From assembly GCF_050876985.1 (NCBI RefSeq), contig NZ_JBPAPP010000001.1: a stretch of DNA of 64,000 nucleotides. One strand, written 5' to 3'. Source of the DNA: Halopseudomonas sp002296055. Lineage in GTDB: Bacteria > Pseudomonadota > Gammaproteobacteria > Pseudomonadales > Pseudomonadaceae. Each line of letters starts with the position of its first letter. The first letter of the stretch is position 1. Below are positions 46,902 to 55,654 of the stretch, one piece after another. The notes below the pieces were generated by a model. It searched no databases. It saw nothing but the letters and a program-made list of their open reading frames with translations, and was not told where the DNA came from. Made by a program: the position numbers and the translations under genes.

Positions 46902-47906
46902 ATGGAAAACCTTGACGCCCTGGTCGCACAAGCACTTGAGGCAATCAAACAGGCCGCAGACGTGGCCACGCTGGAACAGATCCGCGTGCAGTACCTTGGC
47001 AAGAAGGGCGAGCTGACTCAGGTGATGAAGACCCTGGGCAACATCCCGGCCGAGGAGCGTCCCAAGGTTGGCGCCCTGGTCAACCAGGCCAAAGAGCAGG
47101 TGCAGAGCGTGCTCAACGGACGCAAGTCCGAGATGGAAAGCGCGGCGATGAATGCCCGCCTGGCTGCCGAGCGTGTCGATGTCACGCTGCCTGGTCGTGG
47201 TCAGACAACCGGTGGTTTGCACCCGGTTACCCGCACCATGGAACGCATCGAACAGATTTTTGCCCACGTCGGTTACACCGTCGCGGAAGGCCCCGAAGTC
47301 GAAGACGATTACCACAACTTCGAGGCACTGAATATTCCGGGTCACCACCCGGCGCGTGCCATGCACGATACCTTCTATTTCAACGCCAATACCCTGCTGC
47401 GTACCCACACCTCGCCGGTGCAGGTGCGTACCATGGAAAGCCAGCAACCGCCGATCCGCATCATTTGCCCGGGCCGCGTGTACCGCTGCGACTCGGATCA
47501 GACCCACTCACCGATGTTCCACCAGGTTGAAGGCCTGTTGATCGACGAGGGTGTGAGCTTTGCTGATCTGAAAGGCACCATCGAGCAGTTTCTGCGTGAG
47601 TTCTTCGAGGCTGACCTGGAAGTGCGCTTCCGTCCCTCGTTCTTCCCCTTTACCGAGCCGTCCGCCGAGGTGGATATCCGTCGCCGTGTGGTCAAGAACG
47701 GCGAAGAGAAGGCCGACTGGCTGGAAGTACTGGGTTGCGGCATGGTGCACCCGGACGTACTGCGCATGTCCGGTATCGACCCGGAAAAATATCAGGGGTT
47801 TGCTTTCGGGATGGGCGTAGAGCGTCTGACCATGCTGCGTTATGGCGTGGGCGATCTGCGTATTTTCTTCGACAACGATCTGCGTTTCCTTGAGCAGTTC
47901 CGTTGA
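46902..47906 (+). CDS. pheS: Phenylalanyl-tRNA synthetase alpha subunit
   Basis: A 334-residue class II catalytic subunit. The N-terminal coiled coil is at about residues 1-85. Motif 1 is in DVTLPGRGQTTGGLHPVTRT, motif 2 in RVYRCDSDQTHSPMFHQVEG, and motif 3 in FGMGVERLTMLRYG near the end. It forms the alpha2-beta2 enzyme with PheT. ATG 46902 (MENLDALV) is chosen over GTG 46896 and TTG 46899, since GGAG is 9 bases away. pheT follows after 39 bases. A strong hairpin in the leader suggests attenuation. Confidence 0.97.
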   Translation: MENLDALVAQALEAIKQAADVATLEQIRVQYLGKKGELTQVMKTLGNIPAEERPKVGALVNQAKEQVQSVLNGRKSEMESAAMNARLAAERVDVTLPGRGQTTGGLHPVTRTMERIEQIFAHVGYTVAEGPEVEDDYHNFEALNIPGHHPARAMHDTFYFNANTLLRTHTSPVQVRTMESQQPPIRIICPGRVYRCDSDQTHSPMFHQVEGLLIDEGVSFADLKGTIEQFLREFFEADLEVRFRPSFFPFTEPSAEVDIRRRVVKNGEEKADWLEVLGCGMVHPDVLRMSGIDPEKYQGFAFGMGVERLTMLRYGVGDLRIFFDNDLRFLEQFR

Positions 47907-47945
47907 GCGCCGCACCCGCAACCCTTTTGACAGCAGGAATCGATA

Positions 47946-50324
47946 ATGAAATTCAGTGAACAGTGGCTGCGCACCTGGGTGAACCCCGACGTCTCCCGCG
48001 ATGAGCTGGTGGCGCGCCTGTCCATGACCGGACTCGAAGTAGACAGCGTTACCCCGGCAGCCGGCGAGTTTTCCGGTGTCGTGGTGGGCGAGATTCTCAG
48101 CGCAGAGCAACACCCGGACGCCGACAAACTGCGCGTCTGCCGCGTCAGCAGCGGCAGTGAAGAATTCCAGGTGGTGTGCGGCGCACCCAATGCCCGTGCC
48201 GGTATCAAGATCCCGTTCGCCATGGTGGGCGCGGTTCTGGGCGAAGACTTCAAGATCAAGAAGGCCAAGCTGCGCGGTGCCGAATCCTTCGGCATGCTGT
48301 GCTCTGCGGCCGAGCTGCAGATTTCCGAAGACCACGACGGCCTGTACGAGCTGCCGCAGGATGCCCCGGTTGGGCAGAGCGTGCGCGAGTATCTGGGCCT
48401 GGACGACGCCATCATTGAGGTCGACCTGACCCCAAACCGCGGTGACTGTCTGTCTATCGCCGGTCTGGCCCGCGAAGTGGGCGCCAACTACGGCGCTGCC
48501 GTTACCCGTGTCGAGGCGGCACCTGTTGCTGCCGTACACGACGACGTGCGCCCGGTAGAGCTGGTTGCCGCCGAAGCTTGCCCGCGTTATCTGGGCCGGG
48601 TGATCCGTAATGTTGATCTGTCGCGCGCCACGCCCCTGTGGATGGTCGAGCGCTTGCGCCGCAGTGATATTCGCAGCATTGACGCGGTTGTCGACATCAC
48701 CAACTACGTGATGCTCGAACTGGGTCAGCCGATGCACGCCTTTGATCTCGCTGAAATCAAGGGCGGCATTCGTGTACGCCTGGCAGAAGAGGGCGAGAAG
48801 CTGGTGCTGCTGGACGGCCAGGAAATCAGCCTGCGCGCCGACACCCTGGTCATCGCCGACCACGAACGCCCGCTGGCCATGGCCGGCATCATGGGTGGCG
48901 AGCACAGCGGTGTGAGCGAGAACACCCGTGATCTGTTCTTGGAAAGCGCCTTCTTCGACACCATCGCCATTGCCGGCAAGGCGCGCGGTTACAGCCTGCA
49001 CACCGATTCCTCGCACCGCTTCGAGCGCGGCGTAGATTGGCAGCTGCAGCGCGAAGCTATGGAGCGTGCCACCGCGCTGATTCTGGAGATCGTCGGCGGC
49101 GAGCCGGGTCCGATTGTCGAGGCCGCAGAGCAGGGCGCGTTGCCCACGCTCAAGCAGATTACCCTGCGCAATGAACGCATTACCCAGATGCTGGGCATGC
49201 AGATGAGCGAAGCCGACGTGGTCGGCTATCTCAAGGGGCTCGGTCTGGGTGTTAGCGCCCAGGCGGATGGTCAATGGCAGGTCGATGTGCCCAGCCACCG
49301 CTTCGACATCAGTATTGAAGTGGACCTGATTGAAGAGCTGGCCCGTCTGTATGGCTACAACCGCCTGCCGGTCAGCGCGCCGACAGCGGCCCTGACTCTG
49401 GCCGGCAAGCCTGAAACCCGCGGCGAGCTGCCGGCGCTGCGCCGTCTGCTGGTTGCCCGTGGTTACCATGAGGCGATCACCTACAGCTTCATCGAGCCTG
49501 GTTTGAGCAAGCAGTTTGAGCCGCAGATCGAGCCGCTGGCCTTGGCCAACCCGATCTCCAGCGACATGGCAGTCATGCGTCCCTCGCTGTGGCCGGGCCT
49601 GAGCAAAGCTGTGCAGTACAACCAGAACCGTCAGCAGGGCCGCGTGCGCCTGTTCGAGAGCGGTCAGCGCTTTATTCCCGCTGCCGATGGCCTGCAGCAG
49701 GAAGTCATGCTGTCCGGCATCGTCACCGGTAGCCGCCAGCCGGAAGGCTGGGCCAACGGCGCAGAGAAGATCGACTTCTTCGATGTGAAAGCCGATGTAG
49801 AGGCGATTCTGGCGCAGAGCGCTGCCGGCGTGACCTTCCGCTTTGAACCGGTTGAACACCCGGCGCTGCATCCGGGCCAGTCCGCGCGCATCCTCAATGG
49901 CGGCGAGCAGGTAGGTCTGATGGGCGCGCTGCACCCGCAGCTGGTGGCCGATCTGGACCTTAATGGCCCGGTTTTTGTGTTCGAGTTGGCATTGGCGAAG
50001 ATTTGCCAGGGTCAATTGCCGCGCTTTGAGGAATTGTCCCGCTACCCTGAAGTCAGACGGGACATAGCGTTGGTGGTGGACCGCACCGTACTGGCCGAAG
50101 ATCTGCTGTCCTGTATCCGTGCAGAAGCTGGAGCTCACCTCAAAAACCTCAGGTTGTTTGACGTTTATGAGGGCAAAGGTATTGATCCGCATAGAAAAAG
50201 CATGGCAATTGGCTTGACGTTACAGGATTCGTCGCGCACTCTTACCGATGACGAGGTGAATGCTGTCATGGACAGAGTGCTGCAGTCCTTGGAGCAAGGG
50301 TTCAACGCCACACTAAGGAAATAG
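47946..50324 (+). CDS. pheT: Phenylalanyl-tRNA synthetase beta subunit
   Basis: A 792-residue beta subunit. Domains in order are a tRNA-binding EMAP/OB domain (about 40-150), B1/B5 core and editing domain B3/B4 (SSHRFERGVDW near residue 360), a catalytic-like domain, and the C-terminal ferredoxin-like anticodon-binding domain (PRFEELSRYPEVRRDIALVV onward). It edits mischarged Tyr-tRNAPhe. ihfA follows after 5 bases. The final 150 bases are AT-richer than the rest and may hold an ihfA promoter, as in E. coli. Confidence 0.97.
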   Translation: MKFSEQWLRTWVNPDVSRDELVARLSMTGLEVDSVTPAAGEFSGVVVGEILSAEQHPDADKLRVCRVSSGSEEFQVVCGAPNARAGIKIPFAMVGAVLGEDFKIKKAKLRGAESFGMLCSAAELQISEDHDGLYELPQDAPVGQSVREYLGLDDAIIEVDLTPNRGDCLSIAGLAREVGANYGAAVTRVEAAPVAAVHDDVRPVELVAAEACPRYLGRVIRNVDLSRATPLWMVERLRRSDIRSIDAVVDITNYVMLELGQPMHAFDLAEIKGGIRVRLAEEGEKLVLLDGQEISLRADTLVIADHERPLAMAGIMGGEHSGVSENTRDLFLESAFFDTIAIAGKARGYSLHTDSSHRFERGVDWQLQREAMERATALILEIVGGEPGPIVEAAEQGALPTLKQITLRNERITQMLGMQMSEADVVGYLKGLGLGVSAQADGQWQVDVPSHRFDISIEVDLIEELARLYGYNRLPVSAPTAALTLAGKPETRGELPALRRLLVARGYHEAITYSFIEPGLSKQFEPQIEPLALANPISSDMAVMRPSLWPGLSKAVQYNQNRQQGRVRLFESGQRFIPAADGLQQEVMLSGIVTGSRQPEGWANGAEKIDFFDVKADVEAILAQSAAGVTFRFEPVEHPALHPGQSARILNGGEQVGLMGALHPQLVADLDLNGPVFVFELALAKICQGQLPRFEELSRYPEVRRDIALVVDRTVLAEDLLSCIRAEAGAHLKNLRLFDVYEGKGIDPHRKSMAIGLTLQDSSRTLTDDEVNAVMDRVLQSLEQGFNATLRK

Positions 50325-50329
50325 GTCAA

Positions 50330-50632
50330 ATGGGGGCTCTGACAAAAGCGGAAATGGCTGAGCGGCTGTACGAAGAGTTAGGGTTCAACAAACGCGAAGC
50401 CAAAGAGTTGGTCGAGTTGTTTTTCGAAGAAATTCGCAATGCACTCGAGACTAACGAACAGGTCAAGCTGTCGGGATTCGGCAACTTCGATCTGCGCGAC
50501 AAGCGTCAGCGCCCCGGCCGTAATCCCAAGACCGGCGAAGAAATACCTATTACTGCCCGACGGGTGGTGACCTTTCGCCCAGGACAAAAACTCAAGGCAC
50601 GAGTAGAAGCCTATGCTGGAACCCAGCCATAA
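50330..50632 (+). CDS. ihfA: Integration host factor alpha subunit
   Basis: A 100-residue DNA-bending protein (MGALTKAEMAERLYEELGFN). The HU/IHF arm contains GRNPKTGEEIPI with the key Pro that intercalates into DNA. It pairs with IhfB to bend DNA at regulatory sites and in recombination. It is placed after pheT as in most gammaproteobacteria, and overlaps the MerR gene by 20 bases. Ribosome site spacing is short but adequate. Confidence 0.97.
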   Translation: MGALTKAEMAERLYEELGFNKREAKELVELFFEEIRNALETNEQVKLSGFGNFDLRDKRQRPGRNPKTGEEIPITARRVVTFRPGQKLKARVEAYAGTQP

Positions 50633-50972
50633 CGACGAATTGCCGGCTATCCCCGGCAAACGCTATTTCACCATTGGTGAAGTCAGCGAGCTGTGTGCAG
50701 TGAAACCCCATGTTCTGCGTTACTGGGAACAGGAGTTTCCGCAGCTGTCGCCGGTCAAGCGTCGCGGTAATCGACGCTACTACCAGCGCCAGGATGTCCT
50801 CATGATCCGCCAGATTCGTGCATTGCTGTACGATCAGGGCTTCACTATCGGCGGTGCGCGTCAGCGTCTGTCCGGTGAAGAAGCACGGGAAGACCTCACC
50901 CAGTACAAGCAACTGATCCGTCAGACAATTGCCGAGCTGGAAGAAGTGCTCAACGTGCTTCGCGTTCGCTGA
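50613..50972 (+). CDS. MerR-family regulator
   Basis: A 119-residue MerR protein. The winged helix-turn-helix is KRYFTIGEVSELCAVKPHVLRYWEQEFPQL (about residues 16-45), followed by a wing (KRRGNRRYYQRQDVLMIRQI) and a C-terminal dimerisation helix (QTIAELEEVLNVLRVR). No metal-binding cysteines are seen at the end, so it is not a typical metal sensor. It overlaps ihfA by 20 bases and is presumably cotranscribed. Such MerR proteins follow ihfA in many pseudomonads. The target is unknown. Confidence 0.93.
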   Translation: MLEPSHNDELPAIPGKRYFTIGEVSELCAVKPHVLRYWEQEFPQLSPVKRRGNRRYYQRQDVLMIRQIRALLYDQGFTIGGARQRLSGEEAREDLTQYKQLIRQTIAELEEVLNVLRVR

Positions 50973-51048
50973 TACCCAAAAAAAACTTTCTCATTTCAGA
51001 TAGTTAATGTATTATGCGACCCGCTTCGGCAGACAAACCGAAGCATCG

Positions 51049-51126
<78 letters not shown>

Positions 51127-51136
51127 TATTTTAAAG

Positions 51137-51171
51137 AAGGATCAAGCACTTAGCGGCGTGGTCCTTTTTTT
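51137..51171 (+). terminator. Intrinsic terminator of tRNA-Pro
   Basis: AAGGATCA and TGGTCCTT form an 8-bp stem (one G-T pair) followed by TTTTTTT, 10 bases after the tRNA. Confidence 0.8.
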
Positions 51172-51475
51172 ACGTCCGAGCGGCGCAAAATGCGCGCAAA
51201 ACTCAGCTTTCCTCTGTCTCGTCAGCACCGACCCGCGCGAGTCCGATGCTGATACCTTCTCTGCTTCATCAATCAGCTCTTTCAATTCCGTTGCCGAGTA
51301 GTGCGCGGTCGCTATGCATCGACCTGGTGCCAGGTGGCTTGTCGCGGCAGCTTCTGTCGCACCATTGAGCTGGAATCGGGTGTCTCAACTACGCAGACAA
51401 GAGTAGACCTGTGATCCGATCGCAATGTACGGCGGTTCACTAAACCCGACGCTGCTCTGGTCCGGAGTTGGCACT
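51172..51475. other. Gene-free stretch between tRNA-Pro and the receptor gene
   Basis: No credible gene or repeat was recognised. A short plus-strand frame that runs through the tRNA is an artefact. The right end merges into the terminator at 51476-51506. Confidence 0.45.
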
Positions 51476-51506
51476 AAAAGGCCCGCTGTTTTGCGCAGCG
51501 GGCCTT
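51476..51506 (-). terminator. Intrinsic terminator of the TonB-dependent receptor gene
   Basis: AAGGCCCGCTG and CAGCGGGCCTT form an 11-bp perfect stem with a TTTTGCG loop; on the minus strand a short T-run follows. It lies 24 bases past the receptor stop. Confidence 0.88.
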
Positions 51507-51529
51507 CTGGCTGTGGTGCAGGGTCTGAA

Positions 51530-53767
51530 TCAGAAGTCGATTGTCGCCGATAGGTTGACCGTGCGTGGCGCACCAAGTGCAAGGCTGCTGTAGTGGGGTT
51601 TGGCCCAGTATGCCTTGTTGCCAACGTTGGTCACGGCGGCGCGCAGGGTCAGCGGGTGCCCCCAGGCGTTTGAGCTGTGGCGTGCGCCCAGATCGAACAC
51701 CGTATAGCCCGGAATCTTCAGCGAGTTGTCGGCATTGAGGTATTGCTCTGATACCGAGGTGGCGTTGGCGGTCAGGGTCAGCCCGCTGAGCATGGGTACA
51801 TCCCACTCGGCGCCAAGCTTGCCTTGCCATTCCGGCAGGCCGACGGCCTGTTGGCCTTCATTGGCTGCGGTGCTCGCCTTGGTGATCTCGGCTTCGGAGT
51901 AGGCGATCCCGCCCATCAGCCGCACGTCATCCAGCGGTGCGCCGAAGAAGCCCCACTCAACCCCTCTGTTGCGCTGCTCGCCACCAAAGCTGAAGACGTT
52001 GGTGACCGGGTCGGTGTAGCTGCTGGGGCGTTCGATCTCGTAGACGCTTAAGGTGTGGGCGAAGCTGCCGAGGTCAAACTTTACGCCCACCTCGCGCTGC
52101 TTGGTCTTGTAGGGGGCGAATACCTCGCCGGCGTTGTCCGCGGTATTGGGGGCGATACTGCCCTGGCTCAGGCCCTCGATGTAGTTGGCGTACAGCGAGA
52201 TTTGCTCGGTCGCCTTGAACAGGATAGCGACCGCAGGTGTGGTGGCATCCTCGTCGTAGCGCTTGCTCAGGCGTGCCCCGGTGCTGCCGTTATAGCTGTC
52301 GGTGACTACCTGCTGGCGGCGCACGCCAAGGGTCAGCTGCAGTCGCTCTTCGGCAAACGACAGGGTATCGGCCAGGCCAAAGCTGGTCAGCTTAGTGTCG
52401 GTTTGGGTGATTGCCATGATGTCGCTGGGCAGTTCCGGCGCTGGCCCCCAAACCGGGTTGTAGATGTTGGTTTGCCAGGCCACCGGCAGCAGGTTGCGGA
52501 AGCCGTTGAGGCGATAGTCTTCGTTGTAGTAAGTCGCGTTGATGGCGAACTGGTGCCCCACAGCGCCGGTCTCGGCGTTGCCTTGCAGGCCGATCTCGGC
52601 TGATTTGCGGCGCATGCGGTCGGCTACGCCGCTGAAATTGATGCTGAAGTCGCCAGCGTCGTTGTAGAGCTGCCCGACACCCATATTGGTGTCCAGCTCG
52701 GTCTTGCTGGTGCCGAGGGTAGCGTAGGTGGTCAGGTTGTCGGTCAGATCAAACTCGCCGCGTACCATGGCGCCCTTGTCGGTGCTTTCGTAGAAGGCCC
52801 ACGGTGGATTCCAGGTCACGTCCGGGTCGGGCGGCGAGGGCAGGTCGACACCGGACGCCAATGTCAGGCCTCGGGTCAGGCCGTTAGCCTGGTCTTTGCT
52901 CTGGTACAGGTCGGCTGACAGGCGTGTGCGTTCACCGCGCCAGTCCAGGCCAAGCGAGTTCATGGTCACACGTTTTTCCTGACCTTCGATGGCCATTTCG
53001 CCGTCGCGGTAGACGCTGTTGAAGCGTACTCCGAACTGGTTGCTCTCACCGAAACGGCGGCCGATATCAACATGCCCGCCGGTATGCGACTCGGAGCTGA
53101 AGGTGCCGGTCAAGCGGGTGAGAGGGTCTTCGCCTGCACGTTTGGTCACCAGGTTGACGGTGCCGCCAGCGGAGCCTTTGGGCGGCATGCCATTGAGTAG
53201 CGCAGAGGGGCCTTTGTGGACCTCGATGCGCTCATACATTTCTGGTGAGTTGCGGTAGTAGGCAGCCATGCCTGCAAGCCCGTTGATGGTCACATCGCTG
53301 ACACTGGAATCCAGGCCGCGGATCGAATAGCTCTCCTGGCTTTCGCCGGCGATGCGGCTGCTGAACACGCTGGGGTCGGTCTTGGCGATGACCTCGATAA
53401 TGTCATGCGCTTGCTGGTCGGCAATGTATTTTTCAGTGTAGCTGATGGCAGAGAAGGGCGTCTCCATAAAGTCTCTGTCGCCCAAAAAGCCCATGCGCCC
53501 GCCGCTTGCAACCTGCTCACCGGCATATTGCTCTACGGTCTCGCTCTTACCCTGGACGGTGATGGATTGCAGGGTGGTGACATCGCTCTCGCTATCGTCG
53601 GTACTCGCTTGCTGGGCCAGTGCGGGCGTGGCGGCCAGTGCCAGGGCTCCAGTGGCCAGTCCTAGCCTGATGGCGGCAGCGGTACGGTTGAGCGTGAAGG
53701 TCGGCACTCTGGTGTCGACGCAGGCGATAGGGGTGCTTGGGGCGTGGTCAGTCGATACTGTGTTCAC
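51530..53767 (-). CDS. TonB-dependent siderophore receptor
   Basis: A 745-residue outer-membrane receptor if started at GTG 53767. This start is chosen because GGAAAG precedes it and because the Fur-like box lies just upstream; an ATG at 53845 would translate that box. The signal peptide ends ALA-QQAS, then an SITVQGK TonB box-like stretch, a plug domain (FSAISYTEKYIADQQ, SYSIRGLDSS, KGPSALLNGMPPKGSAGGTV) and a 22-strand barrel ending NLSATIDF with terminal Phe. It is the last gene in this direction, after the binding-protein gene, with its own promoter. The ligand is likely an iron-siderophore of unknown type. Confidence 0.9.
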   Translation of the reverse strand: MNTVSTDHAPSTPIACVDTRVPTFTLNRTAAAIRLGLATGALALAATPALAQQASTDDSESDVTTLQSITVQGKSETVEQYAGEQVASGGRMGFLGDRDFMETPFSAISYTEKYIADQQAHDIIEVIAKTDPSVFSSRIAGESQESYSIRGLDSSVSDVTINGLAGMAAYYRNSPEMYERIEVHKGPSALLNGMPPKGSAGGTVNLVTKRAGEDPLTRLTGTFSSESHTGGHVDIGRRFGESNQFGVRFNSVYRDGEMAIEGQEKRVTMNSLGLDWRGERTRLSADLYQSKDQANGLTRGLTLASGVDLPSPPDPDVTWNPPWAFYESTDKGAMVRGEFDLTDNLTTYATLGTSKTELDTNMGVGQLYNDAGDFSINFSGVADRMRRKSAEIGLQGNAETGAVGHQFAINATYYNEDYRLNGFRNLLPVAWQTNIYNPVWGPAPELPSDIMAITQTDTKLTSFGLADTLSFAEERLQLTLGVRRQQVVTDSYNGSTGARLSKRYDEDATTPAVAILFKATEQISLYANYIEGLSQGSIAPNTADNAGEVFAPYKTKQREVGVKFDLGSFAHTLSVYEIERPSSYTDPVTNVFSFGGEQRNRGVEWGFFGAPLDDVRLMGGIAYSEAEITKASTAANEGQQAVGLPEWQGKLGAEWDVPMLSGLTLTANATSVSEQYLNADNSLKIPGYTVFDLGARHSSNAWGHPLTLRAAVTNVGNKAYWAKPHYSSLALGAPRTVNLSATIDF

Positions 53768-53820
53768 GTTGCTTTCCTGTGATTGTGTTGGTCTGTCTTG
53801 TTGGTGGTAAAAATAAAAGA

Positions 53821-53839
53821 ACGATTGATAATCACTTGT
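53821..53839 (-). promoter_or_regulatory. Fur-like box upstream of the siderophore receptor
   Basis: ACGATTGATAATCACTTGT contains TGATAATCA, matching the core of the Fur consensus (about 11-12 of 19 positions in my hand alignment). It lies 54 bases before the proposed GTG start. AT-rich promoter-like DNA (TTTTATTTTTACC on the minus strand) sits between. Confidence 0.5.
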
Positions 53840-53876
53840 GTTCATGGCGTTGCGCCGCCCGACGGGCTAGTTGGGC

Positions 53877-54881
53877 TCAGTGCGGGTTGGGGTAGCCGCG
53901 TATAACGTCATCCATGATCAGCTTGAGCGAGTTCACGCTGGCTGCGGTGACGTACCAGGCCTGGGCATCGGCAAACACCACACGATCGTTTTTCCAGGCA
54001 TTGGTTTGGCGCAGCAGCGGATTGGCCAGGGTCTCGGCGTTCAGAGCGGGGCGCTGCTCCATCACGGCCGTGCGATCAACTACGTAAATGACGTCGGGGT
54101 TGGTTTGCTGGATAAACTCGCTGGAGATCGGTTGGCCATGCAGGCCGGTTTCGCTTTCTGGCCCGGCTGGCTGTACGCCAAAGGCGTCGAACACAAAGCC
54201 GTACCGCGAGTGGGTGCCGAATGCGCTGAACGCGCCGTTGTTGTGCAGCACCACCAGCGCCTTGTCCGGCCGCCCTGCGGTGATCTGGCGGACTTGCTCC
54301 ACCTGGCTGTCCAGTTCGGCGGCGATGCGTTCGGCCTGTGCTTGCTTCTGGAAGATGCGGCCAAGGGTGGCGAGGTGTGCCTTCACCACCTCTAGGTGGT
54401 TGGCCTGGCTGTCGCGGTAGTCCACGTCAAAGTGGATCGTGGGGGCGATTTGGCTTAGCTCCTGATAGTGGCTGGCCTGCAGCGAGGTGATCAGAATCAG
54501 GTCTGGGCGTGCTGCGTGTACCTTCTCCAGGTTGGGCTGCACGATGGCGCCGGTGTCGAGGATCTCGGGCGCATCCTGATACTCGGCAAGAAAGTGCGGA
54601 ACAAAGTCTTTGGGCATGCCGGCAATGGGCACTTCAAGCAGGTCGAGAAAGTCGACCTCGTTCATGTCCAGAGCGACCACCCGCTGCGGCAAGGCGTTGA
54701 TGACCGTAGTACCAAGCTGATGCTGCACGGTGACTGGCTGATAGTCGTTGCTGCCGTTGCTGCTGGGCGCCGCTTCGCGCTCCGTGGTGGTTGCCTGCGC
54801 GGTCGGCTGCTCGCAGCCGTGCAGCAGGGTGCTTGCCGCAAACAGCAGGGCGAGGGCCCATGGGCGGGTATTCAGGTGCAT
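53877..54881 (-). CDS. Iron-siderophore ABC transporter substrate-binding lipoprotein
   Basis: A 334-residue periplasmic binding protein of cluster A-II (FatB/CeuE/YclQ type). The lipobox is LLHGC with Cys23, so it is anchored as a lipoprotein. Two lobes are joined by a helix, with typical segments LPQRVVALDMNEVDFLDLLE and IYVVDRTAVMEQRPALNAET. ATG 54881 is used, with AGGAGA 6 bases upstream; it overlaps the ATPase gene end by 10 bases. It delivers siderophore from the receptor to the FecCD permeases. FatB/CeuE members bind catecholates or anguibactin-like ligands. Confidence 0.88.
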   Translation of the reverse strand: MHLNTRPWALALLFAASTLLHGCEQPTAQATTTEREAAPSSNGSNDYQPVTVQHQLGTTVINALPQRVVALDMNEVDFLDLLEVPIAGMPKDFVPHFLAEYQDAPEILDTGAIVQPNLEKVHAARPDLILITSLQASHYQELSQIAPTIHFDVDYRDSQANHLEVVKAHLATLGRIFQKQAQAERIAAELDSQVEQVRQITAGRPDKALVVLHNNGAFSAFGTHSRYGFVFDAFGVQPAGPESETGLHGQPISSEFIQQTNPDVIYVVDRTAVMEQRPALNAETLANPLLRQTNAWKNDRVVFADAQAWYVTAASVNSLKLIMDDVIRGYPNPH

Positions 54882-55654
54882 TGGAAGTCTCCTGCGGGGG
54901 TGAAGTAGTTGCACAGGTAGCCGTGCTCGTTGCGTTGCACATGCATGCGCAGGCCGTACAACTGCTCGAGGCGCTGCGTTTCAATAACCTCCGAGACCGG
55001 GCCGCTGTGCTGAATCTGGCCGTCCTTCATGGCCAGAATCCGGTCCGAGTAGTTGGCGGCAAAGTTCAGGTCATGCACGACCAGCACCACGGTGCGTCCC
55101 TGCTCGTCGCACAGCCTGCGCAGTGCGCGCATGATGTGCACGGCGTGGCGGATGTCGAGGTTGTTGAGTGGCTCGTCCAACAGCAGGCAGGGTGTTTGCT
55201 GGGCGATGGTCATCGCCAGGAAGGCCATCTGGCGCTGACCGCCACTGATCGCGTCGAGGTAACGGTGGCGCAGTGAATCCAGGTCGAGAAAGTGCAGGGC
55301 CTGGTCGATCTGCTGCTGGTCCTCCTGGGTCAGTCGCCCGCCGCTGTAGGGAAACCGCCCAAAGGCGACCAGCTCCTGCACGGTCAGTCGCAGATTGAAG
55401 GCAGGGGACTGACGCAGGGTGGCGACCAGCCGTGCGTAGTCCTTTACCGGAAGTGTGTGCGCTGGGCGTTCGTCGAGGGTGATATCGCCGCTGTCGGCCT
55501 CCAGCAGACGGGCCAGCAGCATCAGCAGAGTGCTCTTGCCTGCTCCGTTGGGGCCGATCAGCGAGGTCAGCTGGCCGCGCGGAAAATGCGTGCTGACGCC
55601 CTGCAGTACCGGCCTGTCGCCGTACGCCTTGCACAGATTGTTGACGGTGATCAT
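54872..55654 (-). CDS. Iron-siderophore ABC transporter ATP-binding protein
   Basis: A 260-residue ATPase of the FepC/FecE class. Walker A is GPNGAGKS (residues 34-41), the signature is SGGQRQMAFLA, Walker B is CLLLDEPLNNLD, and the switch His is in VVHDLN. It energises the two FecCD permeases next to it. Its stop overlaps the start of the binding-protein gene, and its start overlaps the permease stop by 4 bases, so the genes are coupled. Confidence 0.93.
   Translation of the reverse strand: MITVNNLCKAYGDRPVLQGVSTHFPRGQLTSLIGPNGAGKSTLLMLLARLLEADSGDITLDERPAHTLPVKDYARLVATLRQSPAFNLRLTVQELVAFGRFPYSGGRLTQEDQQQIDQALHFLDLDSLRHRYLDAISGGQRQMAFLAMTIAQQTPCLLLDEPLNNLDIRHAVHIMRALRRLCDEQGRTVVLVVHDLNFAANYSDRILAMKDGQIQHSGPVSEVIETQRLEQLYGLRMHVQRNEHGYLCNYFTPAGDFQCT

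Noticed and set aside
46795..46902. Phe-rich leader peptide before pheS
   Set aside because: A frame with several Phe codons ends at TGA 46900-46902 but has no ATG or GTG start in reach.
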